DNA from: Elusimicrobiaceae bacterium
Lineage (GTDB): Bacteria > Elusimicrobiota > Elusimicrobia > Elusimicrobiales > Elusimicrobiaceae
Direction of reading: 5' to 3'
Assembly (NCBI GenBank): GCA_016282685.1
Contig: JAEELM010000016.1
Span: 1 to 64,000 of the forward strand
DNA: 64,000 nucleotides
Part shown: positions 35,021 through 43,584 of the stretch, one piece after another
Position numbering within the stretch: position 1 is the first letter of the stretch
Layout of the letters: the number at the start of each line of letters is the position of its first letter
The notes under the pieces: model-generated
Told to the model about the DNA's origin: nothing
The model's database searches: none
What the model saw: only the letters and a program-made list of their open reading frames with translations
Made by a program: the position numbers and the translations under genes

Positions 35021-36061
35021 CTAGAATTGTTTGAGCAACCGCACATCATTTTCATAAAAAGCGCGAATGTCTTTAATGTTCAACATCATCATGGCCAAGC
35101 GTTCCACACCCATTCCAAACGCATAGCCGCTAAATTCATTGGGATCGATTCCGCAGTTTTTCAAAACATTGGGATGGACAACCCCTGCTCCCAACATTTC
35201 AATCCACCCATTTTGTTTACAAACGTTGCAACCTTTTCCCTGGCAGAACACACATTTTACATCTACTTCCACACTCGGTTCGGTAAACGGGAAAAAAGAC
35301 GGGCGAAAACGAATTTCAGCCTTATTGCCGAACAACCCTTTCATAAAAGCCGTCAAATCACTTTTAAGATCTGCCAACGATACGTTTTTATCTACATACA
35401 ACCCTTCAATCTGGTGAAATACCGGGCTATGGGTAGCGTCCAAACTGTCGTTACGAAATACACGCCCCGGCGCCATAATACGCAGCGGCGGTTTGTGCTT
35501 TTCCATATAGCGGCTTTGCACGTTAGAGGTATGTGACCGTAACACCAGCGGCATTTTGGTATCTACAAAAAAAGTATCCTGCGCATCACGTGCCGGGTGA
35601 TGAAGCGGTACATTGAGCAAATCAAAATTATGTTTTTCATCTTCCACCCACGGACCTTCTGCCCATTCAAAACCGAGATGAGCCAAAATAGTAGTCATAC
35701 GGTCCTGCGCCACGGAAAGAGGATGTTTGTGCCCTTTGGCCACCGGATAACCGGGCAAAGTTAAATCTAAATTTACTTTGTTTAGTTCGTCATTAATTTC
35801 TTTGGCAGCAAAAAATTCTGCTTTTTCATCCAATACAGCTGTCAGTGTTGCTTTCAAAGCATTGCCTAAGGGGCCCGCTTCCTTTTTTTCTTCAATAGAA
35901 AAATCTTTTAAGCCTTTTAATAAATCCGTAAGCGCACCTTTGCGCCCAAGAGCGGCTACACGCAAATCTTCCACTTCGGCAGAAGTTTGGGCAGCTGCTA
36001 TTTTTGTTTTGTAATCTTGCTCAATGGCAGAACATGCATTTTTAAATTCCAAAATAGTCAT
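35021..36061 (-). CDS. pheS: Phenylalanyl-tRNA synthetase alpha subunit
   Basis: The catalytic alpha subunit. The 346-residue protein has an N-terminal coiled coil (1-90), then class II motifs: HPLSVAQDRMTTIL, motif 2 APGRVFRNDSLDATHSPVFHQIEGL, RFRPSFFPFTEPS and motif 3 GFAMGVERLAMM-like GYAFGMGVERLAM. A CVFCQGKGCNVC insert with four Cys near residue 270 could bind zinc, a variation seen in part of the family. The ATG lies six bases after a TATAAT box with no ribosome-binding site. Confidence 0.96.
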   Translation of the reverse strand: MTILEFKNACSAIEQDYKTKIAAAQTSAEVEDLRVAALGRKGALTDLLKGLKDFSIEEKKEAGPLGNALKATLTAVLDEKAEFFAAKEINDELNKVNLDLTLPGYPVAKGHKHPLSVAQDRMTTILAHLGFEWAEGPWVEDEKHNFDLLNVPLHHPARDAQDTFFVDTKMPLVLRSHTSNVQSRYMEKHKPPLRIMAPGRVFRNDSLDATHSPVFHQIEGLYVDKNVSLADLKSDLTAFMKGLFGNKAEIRFRPSFFPFTEPSVEVDVKCVFCQGKGCNVCKQNGWIEMLGAGVVHPNVLKNCGIDPNEFSGYAFGMGVERLAMMMLNIKDIRAFYENDVRLLKQF

Positions 36062-36067
36062 AATATT

Positions 36068-36073
36068 ATTATA
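36068..36073 (-). promoter_or_regulatory. -10 box of pheS, leaderless geometry
   Basis: TATAAT on the minus strand, six bases (AATATT) before the pheS ATG at 36061. The -35 is poor. Confidence 0.6.
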
Positions 36074-36162
36074 GTAAATTCCGCACGCGTAAGTATGTGT
36101 ATAGGAAGACTTGTCTTAATCCTCCCAAACAAGGGCTCTGTCTAAATTGAAAAGAAATAAAG

Positions 36163-36168
36163 TACAAT
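36163..36168 (+). promoter_or_regulatory. -10 box of zapA, leaderless geometry
   Basis: TACAAT, six bases (AAAAGT) before the zapA ATG at 36175. The mirror arrangement holds for pheS, so both genes of this divergent pair appear leaderless. An AAGAC/GTCTT inverted repeat lies between them (about 36106-36117). Confidence 0.55.
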
Positions 36169-36174
36169 AAAAGT

Positions 36175-36468
36175 ATGGCAAGAGATATCGTTCAAGTAGA
36201 AATCAAACGTATTCCGCTGGAAATAGAAGATTCCGGCTTAGGCGTGGTGGAATTGTCCGATTTGGCCTCTAATGTAGAAAAATACATGCAACGTCTACAA
36301 GAAGAGGGAGAAATCGACACTTTGAAACAAGCTTTGCGTACGGCTCTTTTCTTTGCGGCACAAGCCTATTTGAGCAATCAAAACGAAGGAGGCAAACGGC
36401 AAGAAGAAGAGGCCCGTTTAGATTCTTTGATTTCCAAATTAAAAACATCTCTTGATAATACCCACTAA
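36175..36468 (+). CDS. zapA: Cell division protein ZapA
   Basis: ZapA binds and bundles FtsZ at the division ring. The 97-residue protein fits the family: an N-terminal beta part (VQVEIKRIPLEI), a DLASNVEKYMQRL helix like the ...VdekM.ei block, then a long C-terminal coiled coil. The match is by size, pattern and position beside pheST, a conserved zapA setting. It leads the zapA-rarA-xseA-xseB-tlyA unit. Confidence 0.75.
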   Translation: MARDIVQVEIKRIPLEIEDSGLGVVELSDLASNVEKYMQRLQEEGEIDTLKQALRTALFFAAQAYLSNQNEGGKRQEEEARLDSLISKLKTSLDNTH

Positions 36469-36470
36469 TT

Positions 36471-37715
36471 ATGGCCGAAGATTTAAGACCTTTAGCCGCG
36501 CGCCAAGCGCCGCAGAAATTAGAAGATTTTGCCGGGCAACCGCATCTATTAGGTCCGGGAAAAATGTTGCGCCGGTTGCTGGAAGCGGACATGATAAAAT
36601 CGGCCGTTTTTTTCGGCCCTCCCGGTTGCGGCAAAACAGCTACGGCCCGCTATATTGCTTCCCGCACACAATCTTATACCGTGGAACTCAATGCCGCCTC
36701 CGCTGGAGTAGCCGATCTAAAAAAAGTGCTGGCCCAAGCCAAAGAGCGTGCACAAATGCCCTCTTTCGATCAACGCCGCACTTTGGTTATTTTGGATGAA
36801 ATTCACCACTTTAACAAAACCCAACAAGACGTTCTGTTGCCGTCGGTAGAGAAAGGCGATATCATCCTCATCGGCATCACAACGGAAAATCCCTATTTTT
36901 ATGTTAACAATGCCCTATTATCCCGGTTTTCCGTATTTGAATTCAAACCCCTTGAAGATAACGATTTGCTCAAAATTTTAACACGTGCCGCCCAGACAGA
37001 AAACGCCAAAATTGACAAAGACGCTGCCGAATTTCTTATTACTCAATCCAATGGAGATTCGCGTAAAATGCTAAACGCAGCCGAGTTAGCTTTTGTAACG
37101 ACTGCTCCAGACAAAAAAGGCAAAAAACACATTACCCTGGCCATTGCACAAGAGTGTATTCAAAAACGTCATTTACGCTATGATAAAAAAGGGGATGACC
37201 ATTATGACATTATTTCCGCTTTTATCAAATCCATGCGCGGCAGCGACCCGGATGCTACTGTTTATTGGTTGGCCCGCATGCTTGAAAGCGGAGAAGATCC
37301 CCGTTTCATTGCGCGACGAATTCTAATTTGCGCATCCGAAGATGTAGGCCTGGCCGAACCTTACGCTATCATGATTGCACAGGCCGCTTTTTCCGCCGCA
37401 GAAGAATTGGGCATGCCCGAAATACGTATTCCTTTGGCACATGCAGCTATCTATGTGGCTTGCTGCCCTAAAAGCAATTCTGCTTATCTGGCAATTGATC
37501 ACGCTTTGGCCGAAGTACGCGAAGGCCGCTATCGCCCCGTACCGGATCATTTACGTTCCGGTGGAAAGAACCGCGGATATAAATATGCACACGACTTTCC
37601 CAACCACTACGTCAAACAACCATATATGCCCGACCCCCTCCAATTCTTTGAACCGGGCCAGCTGGGCAAAGAGCCTTCCTTAATTGAACGGCTCAAAAAA
37701 ATCAAAGGAGAGTAA
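36471..37715 (+). CDS. rarA: Replication-associated recombination AAA+ ATPase RarA
   Basis: RarA (MgsA) acts at stalled forks together with SSB. The 414-residue protein has the N-terminal LEDFAGQPHLLGPG, Walker A GPPGCGKT (49-56), Walker B VILDEIHHFNKTQQD, sensor GITTENPYF and the C-terminal tetramer domain with RGSDPDATVYWLARM, a strongly conserved RarA signature. It begins two bases after zapA and ends directly at the ATG of xseA. Confidence 0.95.
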   Translation: MAEDLRPLAARQAPQKLEDFAGQPHLLGPGKMLRRLLEADMIKSAVFFGPPGCGKTATARYIASRTQSYTVELNAASAGVADLKKVLAQAKERAQMPSFDQRRTLVILDEIHHFNKTQQDVLLPSVEKGDIILIGITTENPYFYVNNALLSRFSVFEFKPLEDNDLLKILTRAAQTENAKIDKDAAEFLITQSNGDSRKMLNAAELAFVTTAPDKKGKKHITLAIAQECIQKRHLRYDKKGDDHYDIISAFIKSMRGSDPDATVYWLARMLESGEDPRFIARRILICASEDVGLAEPYAIMIAQAAFSAAEELGMPEIRIPLAHAAIYVACCPKSNSAYLAIDHALAEVREGRYRPVPDHLRSGGKNRGYKYAHDFPNHYVKQPYMPDPLQFFEPGQLGKEPSLIERLKKIKGE

Positions 37716-38918
37716 ATGGAAGCCAACCCCTTTCAAGGGCAAGTCTTTACCGTTACCGCACTTACACTCGCCGTCAAACAAATGATGGAGGGCGTGTTTC
37801 GAGATGTATTTGTGGAAGGCGAAGTTTCCAATCTGCGAGAAGCCGGATCCGGGCATATTTACTTTGATTTAAAAGACCGCGATTCTTTACTTGGCGCCGT
37901 CATGTTCAAATGGGATGCCCGCAAATATTCCTTACAACTGCAAGAAGGCTTACAAGTACGTGTATGGGGAAATTTGTCCGTCTATGCCAAGTCCGGGCGT
38001 TACCAAATTGTAGTAAAAAAAGTAGAAGCTCTCTCCAAAGGAAATTTGTATTTGGCCTTTGAAAAATTAAAACAAAAATTAGAAGCGCAGGGATTGTTTG
38101 CCCCGGAACATAAAAAAGAAATTCCTCCTTACCCGCAACGTATAGGAATTGTCACTTCTCCTACCGGAGCAGCTATACGGGATATTTTATCGGTACTAAA
38201 AAGACGCAACCCTTATTTAGAGATACTAATTGCCCCTGTTTTGGTACAGGGAGAGGAAGCCGCCGGACAAATTGCCCAAGCCATAGAAGACTTAAATCGT
38301 TTTAAACCCAAATTAGATGTTTTACTTATCGGACGTGGCGGAGGCAGTATAGAAGATTTGTGGGTCTTTAATGAAGAAACCGTTGCCCGGGCTATTTATA
38401 AAAGTAAAATTCCAACCATTTCTTGCGTCGGGCATGAAGTAGATTTTACCATCGCCGATTTTGTGGCTGATTTACGGGCTCCCACTCCCTCTGCTGCAGC
38501 GGAATTAGTGGTAGAAAATTCGCAAAATACTTATGCGCATGTGTTGCAATTACAAAAACGTATCGGGCAAGCCGTTTCTTTGTTTTACGAACGTGCCAAA
38601 AATCGTTTGGATCTGGCTTCAAACAGCCCTGTTTTCAAAGATCCTCTCTTGCTTACGCAAAACAAAGAACAAGAAGTGGATGCTCTTTCTTTGCGCTTAG
38701 AAAGTGCATGGAAAAATCAATTGGGGCGCTGCGAACACCGCTTGGAAATGGCACGTCAAAAATTAGAGGCCCTGGGACCGCAGAATATTTTAAAACGCGG
38801 TTACAGCATTACGCGCAAACAAGATGGCAGTGTCATCAGTCACGTTACACAAACGGCCCCCGGTGAAACAATTTATGTACAAGTGCAAGACGGTATGATT
38901 TATACAGAGGTGAAATAA
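37716..38918 (+). CDS. xseA: Exodeoxyribonuclease VII large subunit
   Basis: Exo VII degrades single-stranded DNA in both directions to oligonucleotides. The 400-residue large subunit has the OB-fold (VEGEVSNLREAGSGHIYFDLKD), then the catalytic region PQRIGIVTSPTGAAIRDIL, LLIGRGGGSIEDLWVFN and CVGHEVDFTIADFVADLRAPTPSAAAE, followed by a coiled coil and the NILKRGYSI end. Its stop shares one base with the xseB start. Confidence 0.97.
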   Translation: MEANPFQGQVFTVTALTLAVKQMMEGVFRDVFVEGEVSNLREAGSGHIYFDLKDRDSLLGAVMFKWDARKYSLQLQEGLQVRVWGNLSVYAKSGRYQIVVKKVEALSKGNLYLAFEKLKQKLEAQGLFAPEHKKEIPPYPQRIGIVTSPTGAAIRDILSVLKRRNPYLEILIAPVLVQGEEAAGQIAQAIEDLNRFKPKLDVLLIGRGGGSIEDLWVFNEETVARAIYKSKIPTISCVGHEVDFTIADFVADLRAPTPSAAAELVVENSQNTYAHVLQLQKRIGQAVSLFYERAKNRLDLASNSPVFKDPLLLTQNKEQEVDALSLRLESAWKNQLGRCEHRLEMARQKLEALGPQNILKRGYSITRKQDGSVISHVTQTAPGETIYVQVQDGMIYTEVK

Positions 38919-39166
38919 TGGCAAAAATAACTTTTGAGAAGCAACTCTCCCGTTTGGAAGAAATCGTAACACAATTGGAAAGCGAACAAACCGATTTGGA
39001 TGCTTCCGTCAAATTATTTGAGGAAGGCATAACGCTATCGAACGATTTGTCTAAAAAACTGGAAACCGTTAAATTCAAGGTAGAAGAATTAAAGAAAAAA
39101 GGGCAAGCTCTCTCCACAATCCCTTTTCAAACAGAATTAGCCGAGGAAGATAATGGCGAAGAATAA
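38918..39166 (+). CDS. xseB: Exodeoxyribonuclease VII small subunit
   Basis: An 82-residue XseB with the typical FEKQLSRLEEIVTQLES start and the LFEEGITLSNDLSKKLE helix. It coats the coiled coil of XseA. It starts on the TAATG overlap with xseA and its last 14 bases overlap the tlyA-like gene. Confidence 0.94.
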   Translation: MAKITFEKQLSRLEEIVTQLESEQTDLDASVKLFEEGITLSNDLSKKLETVKFKVEELKKKGQALSTIPFQTELAEEDNGEE

Positions 39167-39917
39167 ACTGCGTTTAGACATGGCTCTGGTAGAACAGGGT
39201 TTTTTTCCCAGTCGCAACCGCGCGCAAGCCTCTATCATGGCCGGAGAAATTTTAGTAAACGGAGAAGTGGATACCCGTGCTGACCGCACTATTTTACCCG
39301 AAGATAAAATCACCCTTAAAGAAAAATCTTGCCCTTATGTTTCACGCGGCGGTTTAAAATTAGCCGGGGCACTAAAACACTGGAACATTGATGTAAAAGG
39401 AAAAGTTTGTGTGGATATTGGTGTGGCTACCGGTGGATTTAGCGACTGCATGTTACAAGCCGGGGCCAAATGTGTGTATGGCGTAGACGTTGGAAAGGGG
39501 CAACTGGCTGACGAAATGCGCCGCTACAAAAATTTTTATTTCAAGCCGGAAACAAACGCCCGTTTTATGACGCCCGATTTGTTTGATTTCCCGCCGCAAT
39601 TTGCCGCTGTAGATGTATCTTTTATCTCCCTTACCATGATTATGGAACCCCTATTTAAAATAATGGCACCGGAAAGCGAAGTGGTCTTCCTTATCAAACC
39701 GCAATTTGAACTTACCCCTAAACAAGTACCGCATGGTATCGTGAAAACGGATGAAAATCGCCAAGAGGCCATTAAACGCGTGCAACATTTCTTAGAAGAA
39801 AATTTAAAAGAGAAATACGGGGCTCAGCCGGGGGATATTATTGAGTCTCCCATCAAAGGGACCCACGGGAATATAGAATTTTTGTGGTATGTAACCTTAA
39901 AAAAACCCGCTGTTTAA
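39153..39917 (+). CDS. tlyA: TlyA-family rRNA 2'-O-methyltransferase
   Basis: A 254-residue protein with an N-terminal S4 RNA-binding domain (LDMALVEQGFFPSRNRAQASI, GEILVNGEV) and a C-terminal FtsJ-like methyltransferase (CVDIGVATGGFSDCMLQAGA for SAM binding, the catalytic Lys/Asp in VDVSFISL). TlyA methylates 16S C1409 and 23S C1920 in mycobacteria and can affect capreomycin sensitivity. Its older 'hemolysin' name is not supported by the domains. It ends the rarA-xseAB unit. Confidence 0.92.
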   Translation: MAKNKLRLDMALVEQGFFPSRNRAQASIMAGEILVNGEVDTRADRTILPEDKITLKEKSCPYVSRGGLKLAGALKHWNIDVKGKVCVDIGVATGGFSDCMLQAGAKCVYGVDVGKGQLADEMRRYKNFYFKPETNARFMTPDLFDFPPQFAAVDVSFISLTMIMEPLFKIMAPESEVVFLIKPQFELTPKQVPHGIVKTDENRQEAIKRVQHFLEENLKEKYGAQPGDIIESPIKGTHGNIEFLWYVTLKKPAV

Positions 39918-39926
39918 GCGGGTTTT
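39902..39926. terminator. Bidirectional terminator between tlyA and murD
   Basis: A perfect 9-bp stem AAAACCCGC (39902-39910) / GCGGGTTTT (39918-39926). The tlyA stop codon lies in the loop. Confidence 0.85.
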
Positions 39927-39938
39927 GGAAATGGTTGA

Positions 39939-41318
39939 TTACTGGGTACGCTCCTGATAAATTTTAGCTTCCACCAACTGCTTAAATACTTTGCCGCGCT
40001 GTTCATAATCTTTAAATTGATCAAAACTGGAACAAGCCGGAGACAGCAACACAACATCTCCTTTTTCGGCTTCTTCCATAGCAACGCTTACCGCATTTTC
40101 GAGTGTACCGCACCGAATGGTAGGAAAACCTCCCCGCAATTCCGCATCTATTTTTTCCATGGATTCCCCAATCGTTAACACCGTCTTGCAATAAGTTTGC
40201 AAAAAGGGTAACAATACTTCGTAAGAGGCCCCTTTATCTCTACCACCCAAAATTAATAAAACATGTGGGGTTTTTTCAAAACTTTTTAAAGCGGTAATCG
40301 TAGAATCCAAATTGGTCGCTTTGGAATCGTTTACATATATTACCCCCTTGTGATAAGCAAACGGCTCTATACGGTGTTCCATGGGAGAAAAGGTGTCAAA
40401 TACCTCTTGTATCACATCTGTTTTTACACCGGCGGCTAAAGCCATCAAAGCAGCCGCCATGGCATTTTCCACGTTGTGAATGCCTTTTAAGTGAGGCGGA
40501 CGAATTTGATATCCCGCACTAAAAACAATTTCATCTCCATCAAAAAACACTTCTGTACGGAGCAAATGTTTCGGTTGGGTAGAAAAACCCAACACCGTGC
40601 TTTTAATTTTAGGAGCCAACGCCACACACAAAGCATCTGCACCGTTAATGATCAAAAAATCATTCTCTCTTTGGTTTTTGAAAATCTTTGCTTTGGCTTT
40701 AATATAATTTTTCATGCCATTGTGATGGTCTAAATGGTCCGGCGTAATATTCAACAGGCAGGCTATATGCGGACGAAAATAAGTGCTATCTTCCAATTGA
40801 TAACTGGACACTTCAATCACCACATCATCTCCGGTTTTTACCCGATCGGCAAAATTAGAAACAGGGTTACCAATGTTGCCGCACACAAAAACATTTCGCT
40901 TTTTGTTTTGTGCATCCAATTGCAAAATTTGCCCCAATAAAGAAGTAGTCGTAGTTTTCCCGTTAGTTCACGTTACCGCAACAATACGGCCCCCTTTAGG
41001 CATACATCCAATGGCTACCTCCAGCTCGCTAAAAACGGGAATTCCTCTTTTTTTGGCTTCCAATAGTTCCGGTTTGCGCGGAGAAAGGCCCGGGCTTTTA
41101 ATCCAAAAATCACAATCAAAAATTTTATCAGTATGTCCCCCTCCTTCTATTTCAATAGAAGAAGGCAATTGATAAGAAGGGCCATGATTAATGGTGGAAG
41201 ATTCGCTGATAAGCACTTGAAATCCTCTGTGGGCCAGCAACGCAGCTACTGCGCGGCCACTACGACCAAAGCCCAATACACAAACTTTTTTCCCTTTCAT
41301 TTTTTCCACATTAAACAT
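39939..41318 (-). pseudogene. murD: murD (UDP-MurNAc-L-Ala:D-Glu ligase) interrupted by an in-frame TGA
   Basis: MurD adds D-glutamate in peptidoglycan synthesis. Two open frames lie in the same reading frame: 41318-40968 (N-terminal Rossmann domain, GFGRSGRAVAALLAHRG, ending RIVAVT) and 40937-39939 (central and C-terminal domains, with CGNIGNP, NITPDHLDHH and NDSKATNLDST). Between them the frame reads T, TGA, TNGKTTTTSLLG. The TGA (40970-40968, codon 117) replaces the first Gly of the P-loop GTNGKT; one base change (GGA to TGA) explains it. Everything else is intact and full length (about 459 codons). A base-call error, a recent mutation or readthrough are possible. The start overlaps murE by 8 bases. 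Confidence 0.9.
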
Positions 41319-42765
41319 GACTTTTCTCCCGCAAAAAGCGTTGTACGGTTTCCTGATCGGAAAAATGACGTTTCTCCGTTCCTACCAATTGATAATCTTC
41401 ATGTCCTTTGCCGGCAATAATTACAATATCATCCTTGTGCGCCGCACTTAAAGCTTCTTCAATGGCTTTCTTTCGATCCGGCTCTATATGATAATTGGTA
41501 CAACCTTGCATTCCTTGTAAAATATCGTTAAAAATTTGTTGTGGATCTTCACAGCGCGGATTGTCGTTGGTTAAAAAAACGTGATCTGCATGCGTGCAGG
41601 CAGTTTTTCCCATCAAGGGCCTTTTGGTACGATCCCGTTGGCCGCCACATCCAAACACTAAAAATACTTTCCCTTTTTTGAAAGGTTCCACGGTTGCAAA
41701 AGCACGTTGGAGCGATTCATTGGTATAAGCAAAATCTACAAATACAGTAAAATTTTGCCCCATGCGAATTTGTTCCATACGGCCCGGCACTCCCGGCAAC
41801 CGTTCCAAACCTTGCGCCACCGTTTCCAAAGAAATCCCGTTACAAGTGGCAGCCGCGCAAGCTGCCAAAGCGTTGGCAACATTATGGCGTCCCAACAAAT
41901 TAATTTTCATTGGGACTCCGTTCACCTTAAAATGTGTTTCCGTTAAACTTTCCCGAATATCTGTTCCTCTGTAATCAGCTTGTTGTTGCAAACTGAAAGA
42001 AGCTACTTTCACGCGCCCGTCGCAAAGAGACATCAGACGCTGCCCGTAAGGGTCATCTGCGTTGATAACTGCCACACGATTTTTTTTAGGGTTGTTAGGA
42101 TCGGTCAAATTCTCAAATAATTTTACTTTGGCCTGGAAATAATTTTCAAATGTTTGGTGAAAATCTAAATGATCTCTCTGTAAATTAGTAAAAAGCGCGG
42201 TATCATACCAAATGTTACGTACTCTTTGCAGTGCCAGCGAATGCGAGGAAACTTCCATAACAACATCAGAGCATCCCCCCTGGCGCATTTGTTGCAAAAG
42301 TTTGAAAAGCACCAACGCTGCCGGAGTCGTGTTGGGGGCAGGGCACAGCTGTGTTCCATTCAAACGATAATTAACCGTTCCAAATACGCCCACTTTGCGG
42401 CCCGCAACCTGTAAAATACTTTCCAATAAATAAGCAATGGATGTTTTCCCTTTCGTGCCGGTAATGCCAAACATTCGCAACTGATCAGAAGGACGGTTAT
42501 AAAATTCATACGCCGCATCTGCCATTTCCTTATCAATATCGGCCACTTGCAAAAAAGGAACGCCATAATCCATCTGCTGCGCTTGAGCAGACACAACCAA
42601 AGCAGCTCCGTTTTTTACAGCTTGTGCAATAAACAAATTCCCGTCAGAATTAGCCCCTTTTAATGCAAAAAAGGCAAAGTCCTTTTGCACTTCTTGAGAG
42701 CGAAACGTAAGGCCTTTCAAAAGAATATTTTTTTGCCGAGCGACGGTCAACACTGTACTAGACAT
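41311..42765 (-). CDS. murE: UDP-MurNAc-tripeptide synthetase, meso-DAP type
   Basis: MurE adds the third residue to the peptidoglycan stem. The 484-residue protein has ATP-binding GTKGKT at 103-108, the substrate loop with NTTPAAL, and DNPRCEDP near residue 400, the motif that marks meso-diaminopimelate as substrate; this fits the dapA-asd-dapB genes at 57-59 kb. I started it at ATG 42765, which lies six bases after a TACCAT box; upstream codons in frame lack a start context. It precedes murD with an 8-base overlap. Confidence 0.95.
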   Translation of the reverse strand: MSSTVLTVARQKNILLKGLTFRSQEVQKDFAFFALKGANSDGNLFIAQAVKNGAALVVSAQAQQMDYGVPFLQVADIDKEMADAAYEFYNRPSDQLRMFGITGTKGKTSIAYLLESILQVAGRKVGVFGTVNYRLNGTQLCPAPNTTPAALVLFKLLQQMRQGGCSDVVMEVSSHSLALQRVRNIWYDTALFTNLQRDHLDFHQTFENYFQAKVKLFENLTDPNNPKKNRVAVINADDPYGQRLMSLCDGRVKVASFSLQQQADYRGTDIRESLTETHFKVNGVPMKINLLGRHNVANALAACAAATCNGISLETVAQGLERLPGVPGRMEQIRMGQNFTVFVDFAYTNESLQRAFATVEPFKKGKVFLVFGCGGQRDRTKRPLMGKTACTHADHVFLTNDNPRCEDPQQIFNDILQGMQGCTNYHIEPDRKKAIEEALSAAHKDDIVIIAGKGHEDYQLVGTEKRHFSDQETVQRFLREKSHV

Positions 42766-42771
42766 ACCTAT

Positions 42772-42777
42772 ATGGTA
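42772..42777 (-). promoter_or_regulatory. Weak -10 box of murE, leaderless geometry
   Basis: TACCAT on the minus strand, six bases (ATAGGT) before ATG 42765. It matches TATAAT at only four positions, so it is listed because of the spacing shared with six other genes. Confidence 0.35.
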
Positions 42778-42801
42778 CAAAATTGAACAGAAGGGAAGGA
42801 A

Positions 42802-42818
42802 TAGGCCTTTGGACCTAC
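42802..42818 (-). promoter_or_regulatory. AGACCTAG-type dyad between tilS and murE
   Basis: Plus-strand TAGGCCTTTGGACCTAC matches the 17-bp element at 12 of 17 positions versus the 30474 copy. It lies 37 bases upstream of the murE ATG, at the tilS stop. Confidence 0.4.
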
Positions 42819-43549
42819 TAGTCCTGTAGGAACTTAGTGCCTATTTCTTGGGCCATTTGGGCCAGGTGCGAACGAATTTGGGGTTGTTTCTTTTCCAACA
42901 ACGGCAGTAGTTCATTGCGTATCCAGTTACGCGTAAAAACATCTTCAAAATTAGTGGCATCTGTCACGTGTGAAAGATGATTATTCTTTAAATAAGTTTC
43001 TGTTTCTTGGCGAGTAATACACATCAACGGACGTACAATTTCCACCCCCGGGATGAAAGCACGACGAACGGGAATCCCCGCCAATCCTTTGGCTTTTGTT
43101 CCTCGCAATAAATTAAGCAAAATTGTTTCCACCTGATCGTCTAAATGATGTCCCAGTGCCAATTTGCTTCCTCCCCACTCTGTACACACTTGCGCATAAG
43201 CATCATAGCGGGCTTTGCGGGCGCCGTGTTCGGGGCTGAGCCCGTACTGTTGCGCTACGGCCTTGGCATCTACCCGTTGCACAAAACAATCAATGTCTAA
43301 TCGTTTGCACAACTGTTCACAAAATTGCTGATCCCTTTCGGCTTCTTCTCCGCGCAAACCGTGATTTACATGCACAGCGGCCAAAGCAAAATGCTGTTTA
43401 GCCGCCAAATAATGTAAAAAATGTAACAGGCAAACCGAATCTGCACCGCCACTTAAACCCACCAAAACACAATCTTTTGGGCCGATTAAAGAAGAGGTGA
43501 AAAGACGCATTTTAGGTAACACGGAAGCAATAAAGCTTTTTTTTGTCAT
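42818..43549 (-). CDS. tilS: tRNA(Ile)-lysidine synthase, short form
   Basis: TilS converts the wobble C of tRNA-Ile(CAU) to lysidine so that it reads AUA. The 243-residue protein has the PP-loop LVGLSGGADSVCLLHFL, HVNHGLRGEEAERD, LGHHLDDQVETILLNLLRG and the RNW...LLPLLE region. It ends after the N-terminal catalytic domain; the C-terminal tRNA-binding domains of E. coli TilS are absent. I started it at ATG 43549, seven bases after TATACT; the longer frame upstream is a hydrophobic stretch that does not belong to the family. Confidence 0.92.
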   Translation of the reverse strand: MTKKSFIASVLPKMRLFTSSLIGPKDCVLVGLSGGADSVCLLHFLHYLAAKQHFALAAVHVNHGLRGEEAERDQQFCEQLCKRLDIDCFVQRVDAKAVAQQYGLSPEHGARKARYDAYAQVCTEWGGSKLALGHHLDDQVETILLNLLRGTKAKGLAGIPVRRAFIPGVEIVRPLMCITRQETETYLKNNHLSHVTDATNFEDVFTRNWIRNELLPLLEKKQPQIRSHLAQMAQEIGTKFLQD

Positions 43550-43556
43550 ATAAAAA

Positions 43557-43564
43557 AGTATAAT
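43557..43564. promoter_or_regulatory. Overlapping divergent -10 boxes of tilS and the response regulator
   Basis: The octamer AGTATAAT contains TATAAT on the plus strand (43559-43564, for the gene at 43585) and TATACT on the minus strand (43562-43557, seven bases before the tilS ATG). RNA polymerase cannot use both at once. Confidence 0.5.
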
Positions 43565-43584
43565 AAATATGGTAGGATAAATGT

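Noticed and set aside
40968-40970. Alternative genetic code or selenocysteine to explain the murD TGA
   Set aside because: Many genes in the window stop at TGA at their expected ends, and no selenocysteine insertion structure or conserved Cys position is present at the P-loop.
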